From Diaporthe sp. PMI_573 (lineage: Eukaryota > Ascomycota > Sordariomycetes > Diaporthales > Diaporthaceae), in the NCBI GenBank assembly GCA_021399435.1, contig JAJTUP010000002.1, positions 3,720,001 through 3,784,000 of the forward strand: a stretch of DNA of 64,000 nucleotides, given 5' to 3'. The notes under the pieces are model-generated. The model had not been told where the DNA came from. It was given only the letters and a program-made list of their open reading frames with translations, and made no database searches. Positions within the stretch are counted from its first letter, which is position 1. The number at the start of each line of letters is the position of its first letter. A program made the position numbers and the translations under genes. This document shows positions 21,440 through 34,399 of the stretch, one piece after another.

Positions 21440-24400
21440 AATATGGCTGATAGTGGCAAGGCTAATAGTGGCAACAATGGCGCCAGTAGTATTAGTGTTA
21501 ATAAGGGTGACAAGGATAATTATATCTTTGAAGCAAGTAATGATAAGGACCTATAACCTGTAAAGTTAGATATATAGAATACTAAAGAATATACCCTTTA
21601 GGATAAATTTAAGGTGATAGCAGATAATATAAAGGAGTAATTTAAGATTTCTTATGATTTTTGGCTTTGTATAAACTGGCTAGCTTGGGGTATGTGTATC
21701 TCAATTATTTACTTATTTGAAGATGTTGTTAAATAGAGCTATTTGTATAATACATATGTGCTTAAGTTTATAGACAATAATGATTTTTAATAAATTATTA
21801 ATAAGGAGCTATTTTGGGAATTTAAGACTATATTTAAAGAATGGACTATTAATATATAGTTAACTATATTGGTTGCTAAATATCTTAAATGCTTCTTTTG
21901 TATATAAGGAATATATACCAGTTTAATATATTAGACATCAGTAGATTAGATAATTATACTTAATAAAGCTAAATGCTTGCCAGAATGGCTAGATATAGCT
22001 ATTGCTGAGACAATACTTATTCCTAAATCTAGGCTTTATAGCTTATCAAAGGGAGGTTAAAAATAGATACTATATATTGCAAAGTATCTATTTATCTTTT
22101 TCTTGTCTAATGAAAAAACAAATCTATTGTTAAAGAAGATAAATAAGAAGATAGAATTATCAATAAAGAAGCCATTTAAGTAAATATTGGCAAAGCTAAT
22201 ATCAGCACAACCTACTTAGTAAATACTGTCTCTAAGGATCAACATAGTATTATATAGGCTTAATAGTAGTATAAGTAGCCCTGCAAGTAGTTAAGTCTTG
22301 CCGTAGATGTCGGTAATAAAGACACCCTACAAAATTATACATAAACCAGTGCCTAAACCAGCTTCCTGGCCATAGAAGCATAATTAGGAACCATAATACT
22401 TGAGTCAAAAATCGAAAGGTCTATAGAAGGATAAAATCCAAGAAATTGTCAAGAATGTTTCCTACTATTAGAGACTATCTATAAGGACAGAAACCCAAGT
22501 ATGGGAGAATGTGTTGAGATTACCTCTAGGTTGGCAATTGTTGAGATTGCCAGAACTATTGGGATCGTCGGGACTACTAGGAGTGCCGGGATTGCTGGGA
22601 GTATTAAGATCACTAGGAGCATTGGGATTGTCGAGAGCGTCAAGAGTGCTGGAAACAATAAATAATAACTCTGGACTACCTTTGAGTTAGCAACTACTGG
22701 GATTGCCGGGAGCCCTAGGGATATAGGAAGCAATGGAAACATTAAAATATAATAATTTTAAGCTACCTCCTGGTTAGCAAGCATTAGGACTATTAGGGCC
22801 GTTAAGACTACCAGGGGCACCGGAATATAACGATCTAAGGCCATACAATATTCCACTACTTTATAGTTTGGCCTATAATAATAAATGGGTAGATAACTAT
22901 ACTATACTTCTACTAAGGCACTATATAAATAGTCTAATAGACCCTGATAAGATTAACAAGTTTTTAAAGGCATAGGCTAATTAGAATAAGTAGATAGATA
23001 AATAGTATGACCTGCTGGATAACAAGGTATGGATAATATTAAATATATGTTTTATATATTAAATATAGCCGGATTAGTTCTATATGATATTTTTACTCAT
23101 TTTGGAAGGCCGTGCCGAAACTTACTTTATATATTATATTAGACCACAGAAGATGTTCTAAGAAATATATATAACGCTTAAGTAATACTTTAAGCATAAT
23201 ATAAATTATAAGCAATATTATGTTGATTTTGCTAATATTATATATGTAGGTCTATGGAACAACCTAGTAAATGTAAACAAGGACCTATAAGAGGTACTGT
23301 AAAAGCTATTTAATACTCTATAGCTAAGTTAACAAGCCTTTAGACCAGCATTTCAAAACAAAGAAGTTTTTTATATAGCTGTGATACAAGCTTGCTTAGG
23401 CATATTTAAGTTTAACCACGCGCTATATATACCAGTAGAAACATGTAAATAATTGTTTTAGGACCTTTAGCCCTTACTAGATATATCTATTTACAATATC
23501 TCCATACGGTAATTCTATACTAGTAACAATAACTATTTAGAGAAAGTGTATAATAAAGTAGACAATAATGATAATAACAGGAATGGTAACATTTACTATA
23601 CTAACCATTAATATATAGATAAGCAGTAGAGCTATAGATTTAGCCATAGAGGATTTAGCCACGGAAGCTTTAGCCAAGGGCGTAGTAACTTCTGTGGCAG
23701 AAATAGATTCTATAGCAAATTTCAAAATAGAGACAGCTACCCACAAAAAGGCTATTTGCATAAAAGCTACTCTCGAAACCAAGGATACAATCATAATAAT
23801 ATATGCCAATAGTTAAGAAAGTGCTACATTTATTACAAGAAAGGCTGCTAGTCTATATAACACTCTCTAGAAGAATAAAGATATGCCAGAAGTAGCTTCG
23901 TTATATACACAAAACAGTACAGCAAAAACACATTAGACGCGGCATATACATTATTTTTTGCTAACATTAAAGGCATTAGAATTAAGGACAAAGAAGATGT
24001 TAACAACAATAGTAACTTTACTATAGTATAATATCTTATAAATGTTTTTTTTTCATTTATAGTATATTTGTAGAAAAGGATACAGCTATTAACAAGAATA
24101 AATCTATTCTATTATTACAATTCTTTTTAAAGGGTTACTATTCTTAACAGCAATTTCAAAGCATTATGCTAGATACTAGAGTAGCAAAGATATTAACTGC
24201 CAGGTATAATTGATTTCTTGCTTTAAAACATAAAGACTTGTCTATATTTCTAGACACTTTAAGGGCAAAAGAGGCTATAGTTTAGTTTGGCAAAGGTATA
24301 GATTCTTTATCTATTAGAACAGTATACATAAAGACACTACTAGGAATCATTACTTTTTATATAATATAGATAAACATACCATTCCTTTTCTGCCTAGCAG

Positions 24401-27250
24401 ACATAGACAGGTTAGGTATATATCTAAACAACATTATTGACAAGCTTGTATAAAAGAAGTTAGATAGAGAGGTGACTATCTCTATTGTGCGTAAATAAGG
24501 GCATGCTTGGTTTTTTTTGTCTCAAAAAGAAGCTAGAACATATATTATAGAAGCTAAGTTGCGATGGCTTCACAAATGCTTCGGTTATCTATTTGTTAAA
24601 TAATTTAGATGTCTACTAAGAAACGCTAACCATAATAACGTTAAAAATGGCACTCTAGAAGCCATTAGCAAATTTTATTATTACTGCCAATTTTATAATT
24701 TAGCACCAAGAAGATTTAAGTTTTTATTAAAGGACAACCATAATTTTAACTTTAAGCTTATCGTTGATATAATATACTTAAATAGCAAGCCCATACTATA
24801 CACAGTAGATACAGCTATATCTTTTTAAGTCACACGGTTCTTGTATTCCCGCTTAGTAAAAGAGACGTGGGAGATACTACAAATAATGTAGATTAATATA
24901 TATCTTAGACCGCCAGACTGGCTAGTTTACAATACCAGTACTAACTTTATGTCTATAAAATTCTAATTAAAAGCAAGGATTATGAGAATTATATGTAAAC
25001 AAGTCTTTATAGAAGTATATTAGTCTATAGGCAAAGTAGAGTGATACTATAGACTACTTTGGCAAGTATTTAAAATATTGATAGCTAAGCTTGCCGGAAT
25101 ATATCACAACAACGCTATATTGTAGATGGCAGTTAAAACAGTAAATGATATTATTGGGCCTAATGGCCTAATTTTAATACTTCTTGTATTTAGAGCATAT
25201 CTATGTATTAATATAGATTTACCCTTTATACCGATAACACTAAAGAGAGCCAAAGCTATTTAGAAGGCTATAAAGGAATTGTGTAAACTATTGGCTAAGT
25301 ACTAAATTAACAGTGCTTTAAATATATAAAATGGCCTAGCCATAGTGGATATCTTTGCTATGTTTTTTTTAGAATAATGCCCGGGTATGGCATAAAAAGG
25401 ACAGATAGCAAGGCCTATACAAGGTTCTGTCTATTAACGGGCATAACGTTACTTTAGATTTTTTAAACAGTCCAGTTAAGTTTAGATCTATAATAGTAAG
25501 ACTATACTATCGAGAAGAGGCTAATAGGGCTGTCCTAGATAAACCAGAAAAAGCTATTTTAGATAAGCCAGAAAGAGCCGTCCCGGATAAGCCAGAAAGA
25601 TAATTATAATAACAAGGCCGTTTCCTGGGATCTAAGAACAAGCCTAATATGTATGTGGCAGAAGCCTTTATAATATAAAAAGAGAAAAATAATTTTAAAT
25701 TATCTATAAAGCTTTGCCGGGATAGAGTAATTAATAGCCTAGGCGAGCCATTTAAGGAATCTAATAACATGGAAGTAATAAATCTCATTAGGCAAGGAGT
25801 CTTTTCCTTTAAACTATTTAACTTTGACAAGTATGAGGGACGACTATTTAAATCTTACATAGTACAAGAGATTAAGGGAAAGGTTAAAAACAAAAAGCCC
25901 TACGAGAAGTCTTGTCTTATTGTTTAAGGGTATAATAATGAAGAAAAGAAGGAAATCTTTATACAATTACCAATAGTTTAGAGGGTTAGTTAATGGTTTG
26001 TGGTTTGCCTAATATCTATTTTAATGAAAATGGGCATAAAGGCTAAACTTTAAGATGTTACTTAAGTATACCTATAGTTAAAGTTAAAGCTATAGCAAAT
26101 GGTTTTAGGTATGCTGCCAATTAAGCTAAAGGTATAATATTCTCTGGGTACTATTATGAGGATTGTAAAGCCATTGTATGGCATTATAGAAGCTAGAGTA
26201 TATTGATAGGTAACTTATTATAAGCACTACTGCGAGAAACTTAATATGGTTACCTTGATGTATAACCCATGTTTGTTTATTATAAATAATAAAGACACTA
26301 AGGAGAAGGCCTTTAGCATTACTGCTATGTAGACTAATGACATATATAGTATTAATATAGATGAATTTTCTGTTAAAGAAGAGTGTGTTATTAAAGAGGC
26401 TTAGATTTTATGTAAATTAAAGAATGAATTTTTATTTCCTTTTAACGGTGCCATATATATAGTCACTGAAGACAAGAATGATGGTTTTATATAGTAATAG
26501 GGTTAGAGTATTAAACTCAAGCTAATTAACTTGGTTAAGTTGGATGCCGCGTAATAGTATATTGAGCAATAAGTACGAGGAGTATATATTGCTTCTATCT
26601 ATTAGCTGGAAGCTGCTTTTAATTTGTTGGCAGCAGTATAGATATAGACGCCAGAGAAATCTAACCATAAGAAGCTTAACAAGTAAATTTATTGGCAAAG
26701 AAAGTATGGCAATTAAGGGCTATGTTTTGTCTTTATAGATCTTTTGAGGGCAAAGCTAGTTGTATTTATTAATGGTTTTTTTGCTAATAATTGCGACTTT
26801 AGTTTGCAAATCAGCTTTGTAATTATTCTAGTTAACAAGGAGAGGGACCTTAATGCTATAAAGTATAAAATATGTGGGAATATATTGTACTGGTCCTCCG
26901 TTAAGTGTAAGTACATTACTTGAAGCGTGCTGGCCTTAGAGATCTACGCTATGGTTAATGGATTTAACCTTGGCATTGTGTTATTAACAATGCTATAAAT
27001 TATCACCGATTAGCTTAATTTATTATTAATACTGCTGGTAATTTATATAGATTTACATTTGTTATATAAGTGTCTCGTTAAGTTAGGATTAACAAATAAA
27101 AAGAGACTAATAATCAATATTATGTCTTTTCGTTAAGCCTATAAACGTTATAAGATTTATGAACTAAGGTAGATTAATAGCGCCGATAACCTAGTAGACA
27201 TTATAATAAAGGAGTTACCAAACAAGGCCTTATAGCATTTAGTTGACAAT
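21440..27250 (+). pseudogene. Degenerate copia Gag-Pol reading
   Basis: Islands in order: Leu/Gly/Pro-rich Gag repeats at 22500-22740; zinc-knuckle-like KCYIYYKKGC..HSLEE at 23819-23875; integrase HKCFGYL near 24568, a D-containing YLNSKPILYTVDT near 24778, YNTSTNFMS near 24930 (HD to YN) and SIGKVE near 25028; reverse transcriptase IVKPLYGIIEARVY near 26162; RNase H RLIINIMSFR and INSADNLVDIIIK near 27100-27210. Stops are frequent throughout and catalytic acids are changed to Asn or Lys, so the copy is non-autonomous at best. Confidence 0.85.
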
Positions 27251-28261
27251 AATAAATTAACTGTATGCGTTGATAGCTTTATTAATCGTGACGGCTTTAA
27301 CAACTGTGACTATTTAAAGGCTTGACAAGAAGTATTAAGTCAATATTGGTACTTAGGGTAAAACATTAAAAATTGAAAAACTGTTAGAGGTTTAGTTGGC
27401 AAAAGTTTAGATCCTCCTCACAATAGTTACCTGCGTCTTACCTTAAAGAATAGCGTAGTTGGCCTTTATTTAGATTTATATCTCCCCTAAGGGCGTATTT
27501 TGTAGTTGATGTTTTGACTAGTGACTTATGCTAGTAGGGTTAAAGTATGTGTGTTATCTATTATTATATGGGCACTTAAGATGTTAGCTGTATTTAATGG
27601 GCGTCTTTAGTTAGAATTCGTGGTTTGATTTCTATATACCGAGAAGTTTGAGTGGTACTATAGTTATGTTTTATTATATATAATGATATTGACTTTCTCA
27701 ACAAATAGCTAGTATTGGCATGTTACTTTGTCTATTAATACATTTTTCCCTTTCTTTTTAAGCTTAGGTCTTGTGGCCTTAGCAAAGAAGGTTTAGGGTT
27801 TAGGATCTATCTATACGTAGGTTAAATTAGCAAGGTTAGGTAGGCTAGCTGGTGCCGGCTTGATTTGGTCTGTCTAGATCTATTCTAGGTGTTTGTTTAG
27901 TGCTATAAATAATGGGCTGGCGCTCTATAAAATGTATTGAAAACTATTTACTTATAAGGCAAAAGTAATTTTTAAAAGTTTTTGTCTTGAGAGAGTTGGG
28001 ATAATTGTATGGTTAATTAGGTATATTACTCTTGACACTAGCAAAACGCTAGTTGCTAAAAATGTATGGACTAGGGAATCTAGATGACGGAGAAGGAACG
28101 TGAGTGGTGTAGTTATATTGGGCCAATGGCGTAATGGAATGTTTTAAGGTACTAATTGGTAACTAAGGGGCTGAGGGTTTGACTTACCATGAGGGTAATT
28201 TTTGTTTCTTTTGTTTTTTGACTTTTGGAGTGATTATTTACACAAAATAAAAGACTGCCAG

Positions 28262-28502
28262 TATTGATAGGTTTATAGTGAATAGGTCTATAGGTGAAGC
28301 GAAGGGCCTGTTGTTAGTGTAACGCTAGTGTGGGGCCTGTACTATAAAGAGCTGTCGCCCTGTAGGTGTGGCTTTGCCACATTCTTCGAAATATACATAC
28401 ACGCCGCTCTAGACTTAATGGAATATACTATTTGGTCTGCATTCTCCTTTCCTCTTCGCTAACACTACTTCTATTATCGTATACGATAAAGCCCAACCAA
28501 CA
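28262..28502 (+). repeat. 3' LTR of copia element
   Basis: 241 bp, TATTGATAGG...CCAACCAACA. Differences from the 5' LTR are mostly C/T and G/A transitions. The AGGGC/GCCCT hairpin has decayed to AGAGC while GTGGC-TTT-GCCAC is kept. Confidence 0.92.
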
Positions 28503-28507
28503 ATATC

Positions 28508-29085
28508 TTTTAATAATTCAGCCGAGGCTCCGCTATGCACTGCCTCGCTCAGACCAACAGGTTCCATGGTGGTTGCTAGACTTTGCGGATGTCAATTCAA
28601 GGTTAGTTACCGCACACGTGCGGCATTTTAGGAGCGGGGGTCTGGCCCGGTTTGCCGAGCTTGGCCAAAGTTTAACGTCCACTTGACATGACATACTCTG
28701 ATGCTTTGCAACGCGTCCGCCATGGTCTGGTACTTTAAATGATATTTGGGACTTTTAAGAGTCAGCGGTTTACTGAATATAAGTACAGCCGGCACAAATC
28801 TGGTGTTCCCCATAATTCCGGGCAGGTCGGATGAAGTGGTGGAATTAGGATGACCTCGTGTGCAGCCGGAAGACGCCCCAATTCGTCCAGCAAGGACATT
28901 ATGATCAAAATCTCTCAGTGGATGCATTTCATGCTGCAATGAGACCCGTGCATCGTCTTATGGCACCCAAACGCCGCAATATGAAACAAAACTTGTTAAA
29001 GCAAGCTGCGAATCCTAATTCATTGAATAAACTATCAAAAACAGTGCAGAATCGCAAAGCCGTGCAGAGCTAGCACGTGATGGTC
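28508..29085. other. Flank of copia insertion, no supported gene
   Basis: GC-balanced host DNA. A + frame running out of the 3' LTR (to 28686) and one at 28858-29073 have no motif. It includes the 3' flank of the metallopeptidase-like gene. Confidence 0.45.
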
Positions 29086-31099
29086 TCAGGCCCGGGCAAC
29101 GATGATAAGCTCGGCTTCTACATGGACGATTGCCTCGCTACGACGAAAGTTGGCATCCTCAAGGTCCTCCGGTCTGATGGTTGACGTCAGGGCCACACGG
29201 TTCGGATAGTACTTATTCGCTTGAGTAAACCTCTGCTTCTCCTCACGATGTCTGATGGTGGCCATTGTAGTCTTCGAATTCATAACAGCCTCACTGATGG
29301 GGTGTTGGAAATCCAGAGGCTTAGGGCCAAGCACATCCAGGTCTGCCATAATGTCAGAATGTGTGGTTAGAAAAAGTAATAGAATATTGTTTGGACTTAC
29401 TGAAATTGGCGACGCTTTGGACGTAGCCGTCCTTATACTTGTAATATACCTTCTGTGTGTTGTTGTTTTGGTCTGTTTGGACGATATATGCGTACGGCAC
29501 GCCAGCCTGCTCATTACCAATAGCATCTTGGTAGAGAACGGTGCAGCCGCCGAACAGCAGATTTTCCCACGCCCAGCCATGCTCGCCATGTACACCAGGG
29601 CGCTCATGGCCACCTGCTGTCACACGATCTGGCGTCCTTGGCCACAAGGATCCAGTCAGATATCCAGTAAAGGTGTGACAGAGCTCGTGGGCAATGATCA
29701 CGGCCAGGTGAAATATGCCGAAGTCGTAATTGCGTTGAGCGGCCTCCAGGTCCTGTGCATTTATACCCCTAGCCTTCTTGAGCTGCTTGATCTTATCTAG
29801 TAGCACGACCAAACGGTCCACAATCTGGGCGTTTATGTCAGTAGTGGATCTTATAGTGTTTTCCACATGATGCTTCTGATGTCTATAGAGGCTTACCAGT
29901 CCATGAACCAAAATCCGTGTCCCTTTCTTAGCATCATAATCGTCCATATTGGTACCCCAGATCGTGTTCTGAGTCCTGCCATCGATTCGTGCGTCTATCG
30001 TCTTAGTCAACCAAATGTTGACAAAGTTGCTCCGAATCATCACGAGCCACTTTTCAATACACGCTTCCATAGCAGGCTCCAGCTGGTTCATATCCTTTGG
30101 AAGGGGAAAGATGTGCTCTCCCAACTTTTTCTGTTCGGGATCAGTGTTTTTCTTGAGTTCCTCCCGCACGCGAATTATATTCGAAGCGGTTTTGACTAGC
30201 GCATTTCGGCCGGCATCGTGCTCCAGGATTCGTAGCGCAAGCTCGATGCCATGAACCATAATGCTGAATTTTGGATCTTTGCTGTTGATGACATCGTATG
30301 CTTTTGGATCTGGACCATATGCATCTATTTCAAAAACGCCCTGCTTGTCCTCAAATATTCGTAGGTTTCCAATAGTAACGTGCTTGGAAGGTTGTTTTTT
30401 CCAGGGCATTTTGCTGTTGAGTGACTTCCAGAGTTGAACCATATTTTGGCCAGATCCAGAGCCAGAGGGGCCACCCGGCCCAGAAGGACCACCAGGACCA
30501 CCAGGACCACCAGGACCGGATGGACCACCGGGACGAGAGGGACCACCAGGACCGGATGGACCACCAGGACCACCAGCGCCAGATGCACCACCAGGACGAG
30601 AGGGACCACCAGCGCCAGATGCACCACCAGCGCCTGGATCTGGGCCACGTTGGCGCGACGTTCCGGTCACGTGGCCTCCATGAGCAGACGGTACCGTGGC
30701 ATTGCTAGGTATATTAACAGATGGTTCTCCAGAGCCAGATGGACTCTGGATGGTCCCTCGTGTGCGAGAGGAAGATCTGGCGGCGTGAGGATCTCTGGCG
30801 ACAGGCTGATGATGCATTTCCGGTTTCTTGACAGTTCGATCAACTACCACCGCCGTCGACCTCGAAGAAGCTGTCGCCCCGCCTGCGTTGGGGGACGGTG
30901 AGACTCTTCGTTGAGTTGAACTTGTGGCGGACGGTCCGGTTGCTTGGCCGCCTGCGGCTCCGGCACCTGTAGCTCTCGGTGTGGACGACACGGCGGGCTT
31001 CGTGGGCGGTTTGACTGCTTCCTTTTTTGCAGCAACGACATGAGGCGTCGCACTGGCCTTCTGACCAGCCGCGCGGTTGATCGGGTTTGGTGCAGACAT
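29086..31099 (-). CDS. Collagen-like plus HExxH metallopeptidase-like protein
   Basis: Two exons, 31099-29401 and 29342-29086, about 651 residues. The intron is 58 nt with donor GTAAGT and acceptor GCAG, phase 1. Residues 1-150 are disordered, Ala/Ser/Pro/basic-rich; about 154-213 is a Gly-Pro-rich collagen-like tract; the C-terminal half is globular with [10 protein letters not shown] (HExxH at 471-475) and a downstream Glu in [11 protein letters not shown] that could be a third zinc ligand. Several fungal proteins of unknown role share this HExxH...E layout. No signal peptide is evident, so it is probably intracellular. ATG 31099 is chosen because the in-frame upstream ATG at 31375 adds a segment unlike the following disordered domain. 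No internal stop. Substrate unknown. Confidence 0.75.
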
Positions 31100-31486
31100 T
31101 GTATGTGAGAACAAATATTGTAGACAGTCTTTTGATCTGGTCTCTATCGGAGAGAATGTGCTATCGAGTTGAATAGTTGAATAAAGATGCCGAGGTGTTT
31201 TGAGGATACGGTTTGCTTGGATGAGGACTACAATGAGTGGGAGATCCAGAATTCTTATACTTGTAGGAATGCTCATCTGATTGAGGCGCAGAACGGCGTT
31301 ACGTGAATGTCCACAATACCCAACCAACAACTGGTGGTCACGGCATGTTGGCCGTCGGTCAGAGCACAATTGCATCCTACAGGCCCGACTATGGCGGCCA
31401 AACCTCTCAGCTACTCCACTTTAATGATTGAGAAATGAAGGAAGCTACTGAATCTTCCAGCATATCGTAAGCTCTTGTTACATAGT
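31100..31486. other. Upstream region of metallopeptidase-like gene
   Basis: Promoter-side DNA of the minus-strand gene, with no other recognisable feature. Confidence 0.4.
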
Positions 31487-31978
31487 TCAGTGTGAAAGGT
31501 TAAGAACGTAGTGCACTGCTTCTGATCTTGCCGAAGAGAAGGCGCAAATATCGACCAAGTTGCACAAAGTAGCGATCATTCCACCTGTCTCCATAGAGTT
31601 ATCGCACTCGGTCTTGAGAAATGACAAGGTTCGCTGAACCGTCTTAGTAGTGGGTTTAGATCCCAATAATAACTCACTGCGGCGTTCACCAACCAACACC
31701 CAGGCCACTATGGACATTGAGGCAGACATTTGGGTGCTCAGGTGGGTCGTTCCCCATTTATACCCACTTCGGAAGAGGCACAGATCGAAACGACTTGACG
31801 GCAACATATTTTTAGACACCCCTGGGACATGGGCCGCAACCCACCCAAAATTCAAGAACTGCTGTTCCTCTTCTCTCCTCAGTCGCTCCTTCTCGCGTGG
31901 TGCCTGTGCTGTCTTTTTGTCGAAAGGCCCGGGAGGGAGAAAGTGGGCACTTGCCCAGGTGTCATACTGTAAAAACAA
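31487..31978 (-). CDS. Small hypothetical protein, uncertain
   Basis: An open frame of 163 codons from ATG 31978, with a charged stretch (REKERLRREEEQQF) and a predicted helical C-terminus. The opposite strand also has a 125-codon frame over 31650-32027, so coding strand and reality are both uncertain. No family recognised. Placement between two real minus-strand genes is compatible with a small gene or with 3' flank of the neighbour. Confidence 0.3.
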   Translation of the reverse strand: MFLQYDTWASAHFLPPGPFDKKTAQAPREKERLRREEEQQFLNFGWVAAHVPGVSKNMLPSSRFDLCLFRSGYKWGTTHLSTQMSASMSIVAWVLVGERRSELLLGSKPTTKTVQRTLSFLKTECDNSMETGGMIATLCNLVDICAFSSARSEAVHYVLNLSH

Positions 31979-32483
31979 CTACGCGTGCCGTGATATACCA
32001 AACCTCCGAGCCAGATTCTTCCGTTGATACGGACATCAACTGAACATTTACCCCAGGTCTCAACGTTGATATAGTATTAGAGATCTGCGTTCAAATATTT
32101 TGGGAAGAAGACTTCATGCAGCATGCGGGTTGGATTCATCATTCGTATCGACGTAGTAAACCTAAATAGGTAATCCCGTTACAGATCCTCAACGTCTTCC
32201 CAGATTCAATGCATCGTCAAGGAAGGCTAGATTTCTATTCATTATGAGCCCTGCAAGGTTATTGCGTTGCAGTTGAGATGCTATTTAGTTCGTTTTGGAA
32301 ATGGCGGGATGTATGCAATCAACTATCCTCCTGTCGCGGAATCATCTCAAGTACAGAATAACTCGCAAATTCGACGCATGAAGACCATGACAGCTTCACG
32401 AATTGGTTTAGTAGATGCAAATCTTCGCTTATGATTCCATGAAGGGGGTTTAATCTGAATACATATAGTATTTACGTAGACTA
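31979..32483. other. Intergenic, no supported gene
   Basis: Downstream flank of the two-exon gene that ends at 32484. No repeat, RNA gene or open frame of note. Confidence 0.45.
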
Positions 32484-33640
32484 TCAGTCGGAGTCGGAGT
32501 CCATCAAACGATTCCATTCAGGCCGCTCGATTGGATCCACCTCAAGTTCCCTGCAGTCGGCCGAAAAGTTGAAATAATCATTGTATGACGTGTACATCAT
32601 CTTTCGCTCCCAAGGATCCCTATAGATCTTATATTTTGGCATAGACAGTCTGTAATCACGACGAACGTTCTCCCTGTTCGCGAGAATCGGGAATAGACAG
32701 GATGAAGACGCTTCTTCAGGGTCAGATTCGAGGAAGTGCGTTAGGGAGGCTATCTGGTCCTCACGCAGTGCATAGACGTGATCTGTGACGCCGCGGCGGT
32801 GACTGTGGAACCAGACGCCGTTTTGCTGCGGAAGCGTTAGCGTGCGCCAAATAGACTTGTCAAAGGTAGAGGGACCAAGCAACAGACCTCCTTTCCTGAT
32901 TTTCCTCTTCCAAAGAGGACGACACCACCGAAAATTCGATCCTCGGCCCAATATGCGGCCACGTCGGCGACCCCATTAGGATACTGTTTGGGGCTATCAT
33001 AGGTGGTCCACAGGAGAAAGGGCGTAGGCTTCTTTTCCCGCGGCATTATAGGGTCTGCAAAGTAATAATCGTCACTGGGCCACTTCTCGTGTTTATGAAA
33101 GCCGCCATCGACTTCCGTAAATACCTGCACGGCAAGTGCATGTACAGCCACGGCAATGAGCTCAACCAGGGGTAATTTGGATGCCCTGGACCCGACTGGT
33201 ACAGACTGGTACCGATTGAGGACCTTGAATTTGGTGTCAGATATAATTAGCTCAGGGTCTAGCGTTCCCAGAGGTGCAAAACTCACATCTGATCTGATCT
33301 CCATTTTGAGCGGGTCGAATGTTTGACGAAGGGCTCTGGCCTGATCCATGGCTCCAGGACAAAGCTCATTGTGCTTGCACACAGGCTCCTCATTTGTATG
33401 GCTGTGCCTGGACATATCAATAGCGACCTTCCAGAGGGGAAGTCCATCGACAAGCTGAGCGAAAGTGAGTTCAGCGAGGTCCGTGGCGAGCACGTTGGTC
33501 AAGGCCCGTTGGAAGGCGGCTTGATGCCTATCGTCAAGAACATCGGCTACAGTGCTTTGATCGATGCTCTCAGGTCGGGGCGTGTTGACCCATGAGTCAT
33601 GTTTCCATCGAAAAGTCGGTGACTCAAGGGAGGAAGCCAT
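32484..33640 (-). CDS. Hypothetical fungal protein, two exons
   Basis: Exons 33640-32888 and 32825-32484, about 364 residues. The 62-nt intron has donor GTCTGT, branch site GCTAAC and acceptor CGCAG, phase 0. The downstream exon continues naturally: QNGVWFHSHRRGVTDHVYAL, then DPEEASSSCLFPILANRENV and YRDPWERK. The middle holds DADPI-like and AYWAEDRIFGGVVLFGRGKS segments that I associate with a fungal family of unknown function, often found in multi-copy accessory regions. No signal peptide or membrane helix. No internal stops, so apparently intact. The gene stands about 190 bp from the first motif repeats of the Mutator-like element, which lies on its promoter side. Confidence 0.75.
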
Positions 33641-33884
33641 CTTGTTGCGACGATGAGTGATTAGCTAGTTGTAGTGAGGGTACTGATCTGCGGTTGTCTG
33701 AAAGTGCCTCTTTCTCCTTTGAAAGAAAGATGAGTCGGGAGGGATTCAAGGCAGGCAGGATTCTCAGCATTTGAAGGCATGTTTATATTTAGGTCAACTC
33801 CGAACCAGGCCTCCAACCTGCAGCTGTTGGTTGTGTGTGACACGCCCCAGTGGGGCTGACCACCAGGCGTCCCCCAGTCAGCAT

Positions 33885-34210
33885 CGGCCCACCCAGCTTC
33901 TACTGTCGGCCCACCCAGCTCCTTGCTTGCGCCCACCCAGTACAAAAAAATGGCTGCAGCTGCAACCAAAAAAGCATGTACACCGCGGATTCTGAGTAAG
34001 CAGAGCTCAAGAAACCCTGCCTTTTTTAACGCGTCGTGTTTAGTTCGCGTTTATTACACCCACCTAGGGCGTACCAAAAAAAATTCGCGCTACTTTTACA
34101 TCATTTGAAACTACTTACCTAGAGTTGGCCCACCTACATCTTACCTACTCTTTAGCCAACTACCTAGCTTACCTTATATCTACATGATAACCTCACCTTT
34201 CGCCCACCTA
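33885..34210 (+). repeat. Subterminal CCCACC motif array of the MULE
   Basis: GCCCACCCA or GCCCACCTA recurs near 33888, 33910, 33931, 34057, 34123 and 34202. The first copies are about 22 bp apart as CGGCCCACCCAGCT. Repeated subterminal motifs are often transposase-binding sites; that role is inferred. Confidence 0.5.
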
Positions 34211-34399
34211 CTTCTATTGTAAACTAATTAAACTAGCCACCTATAAAATGGCCCCACTTTCTAATTAGTTTTGTGAAACACGCGCACTCCTATAGCCTTT
34301 ACCTCTATATACTATTTCTTAACTAATACCCCTAGATTTAGCACGATAATGGGTGATTGAAGGAATCAACTAAGCGCGAGAGATTCAAGAGCACAATCT

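Larger units (their letters stand above)
19956..28502 (+). mobile_element. Full-length Ty1/copia retrotransposon, RIP-degraded (copy 1)
   Basis: Two 241-bp direct repeats (19956-20196 and 28262-28502) start TGTTGATAGG / TATTGATAGG and end CCAACCAACA. A perfect duplication ATATC flanks the element (19951-19955 and 28503-28507). Zinc knuckle, integrase, reverse transcriptase and RNase H islands appear in copia order on the + strand. A related copy lies on the minus strand at 58.8-64 kb. Confidence 0.92.

Noticed and set aside
30325..30901. Plus-strand and alternate-frame ORFs over the Gly-Pro repeat (His/Asp/Gln-rich or Thr/Arg-rich)
   Set aside because: They are frame shadows of the collagen-like tract of the minus-strand gene.
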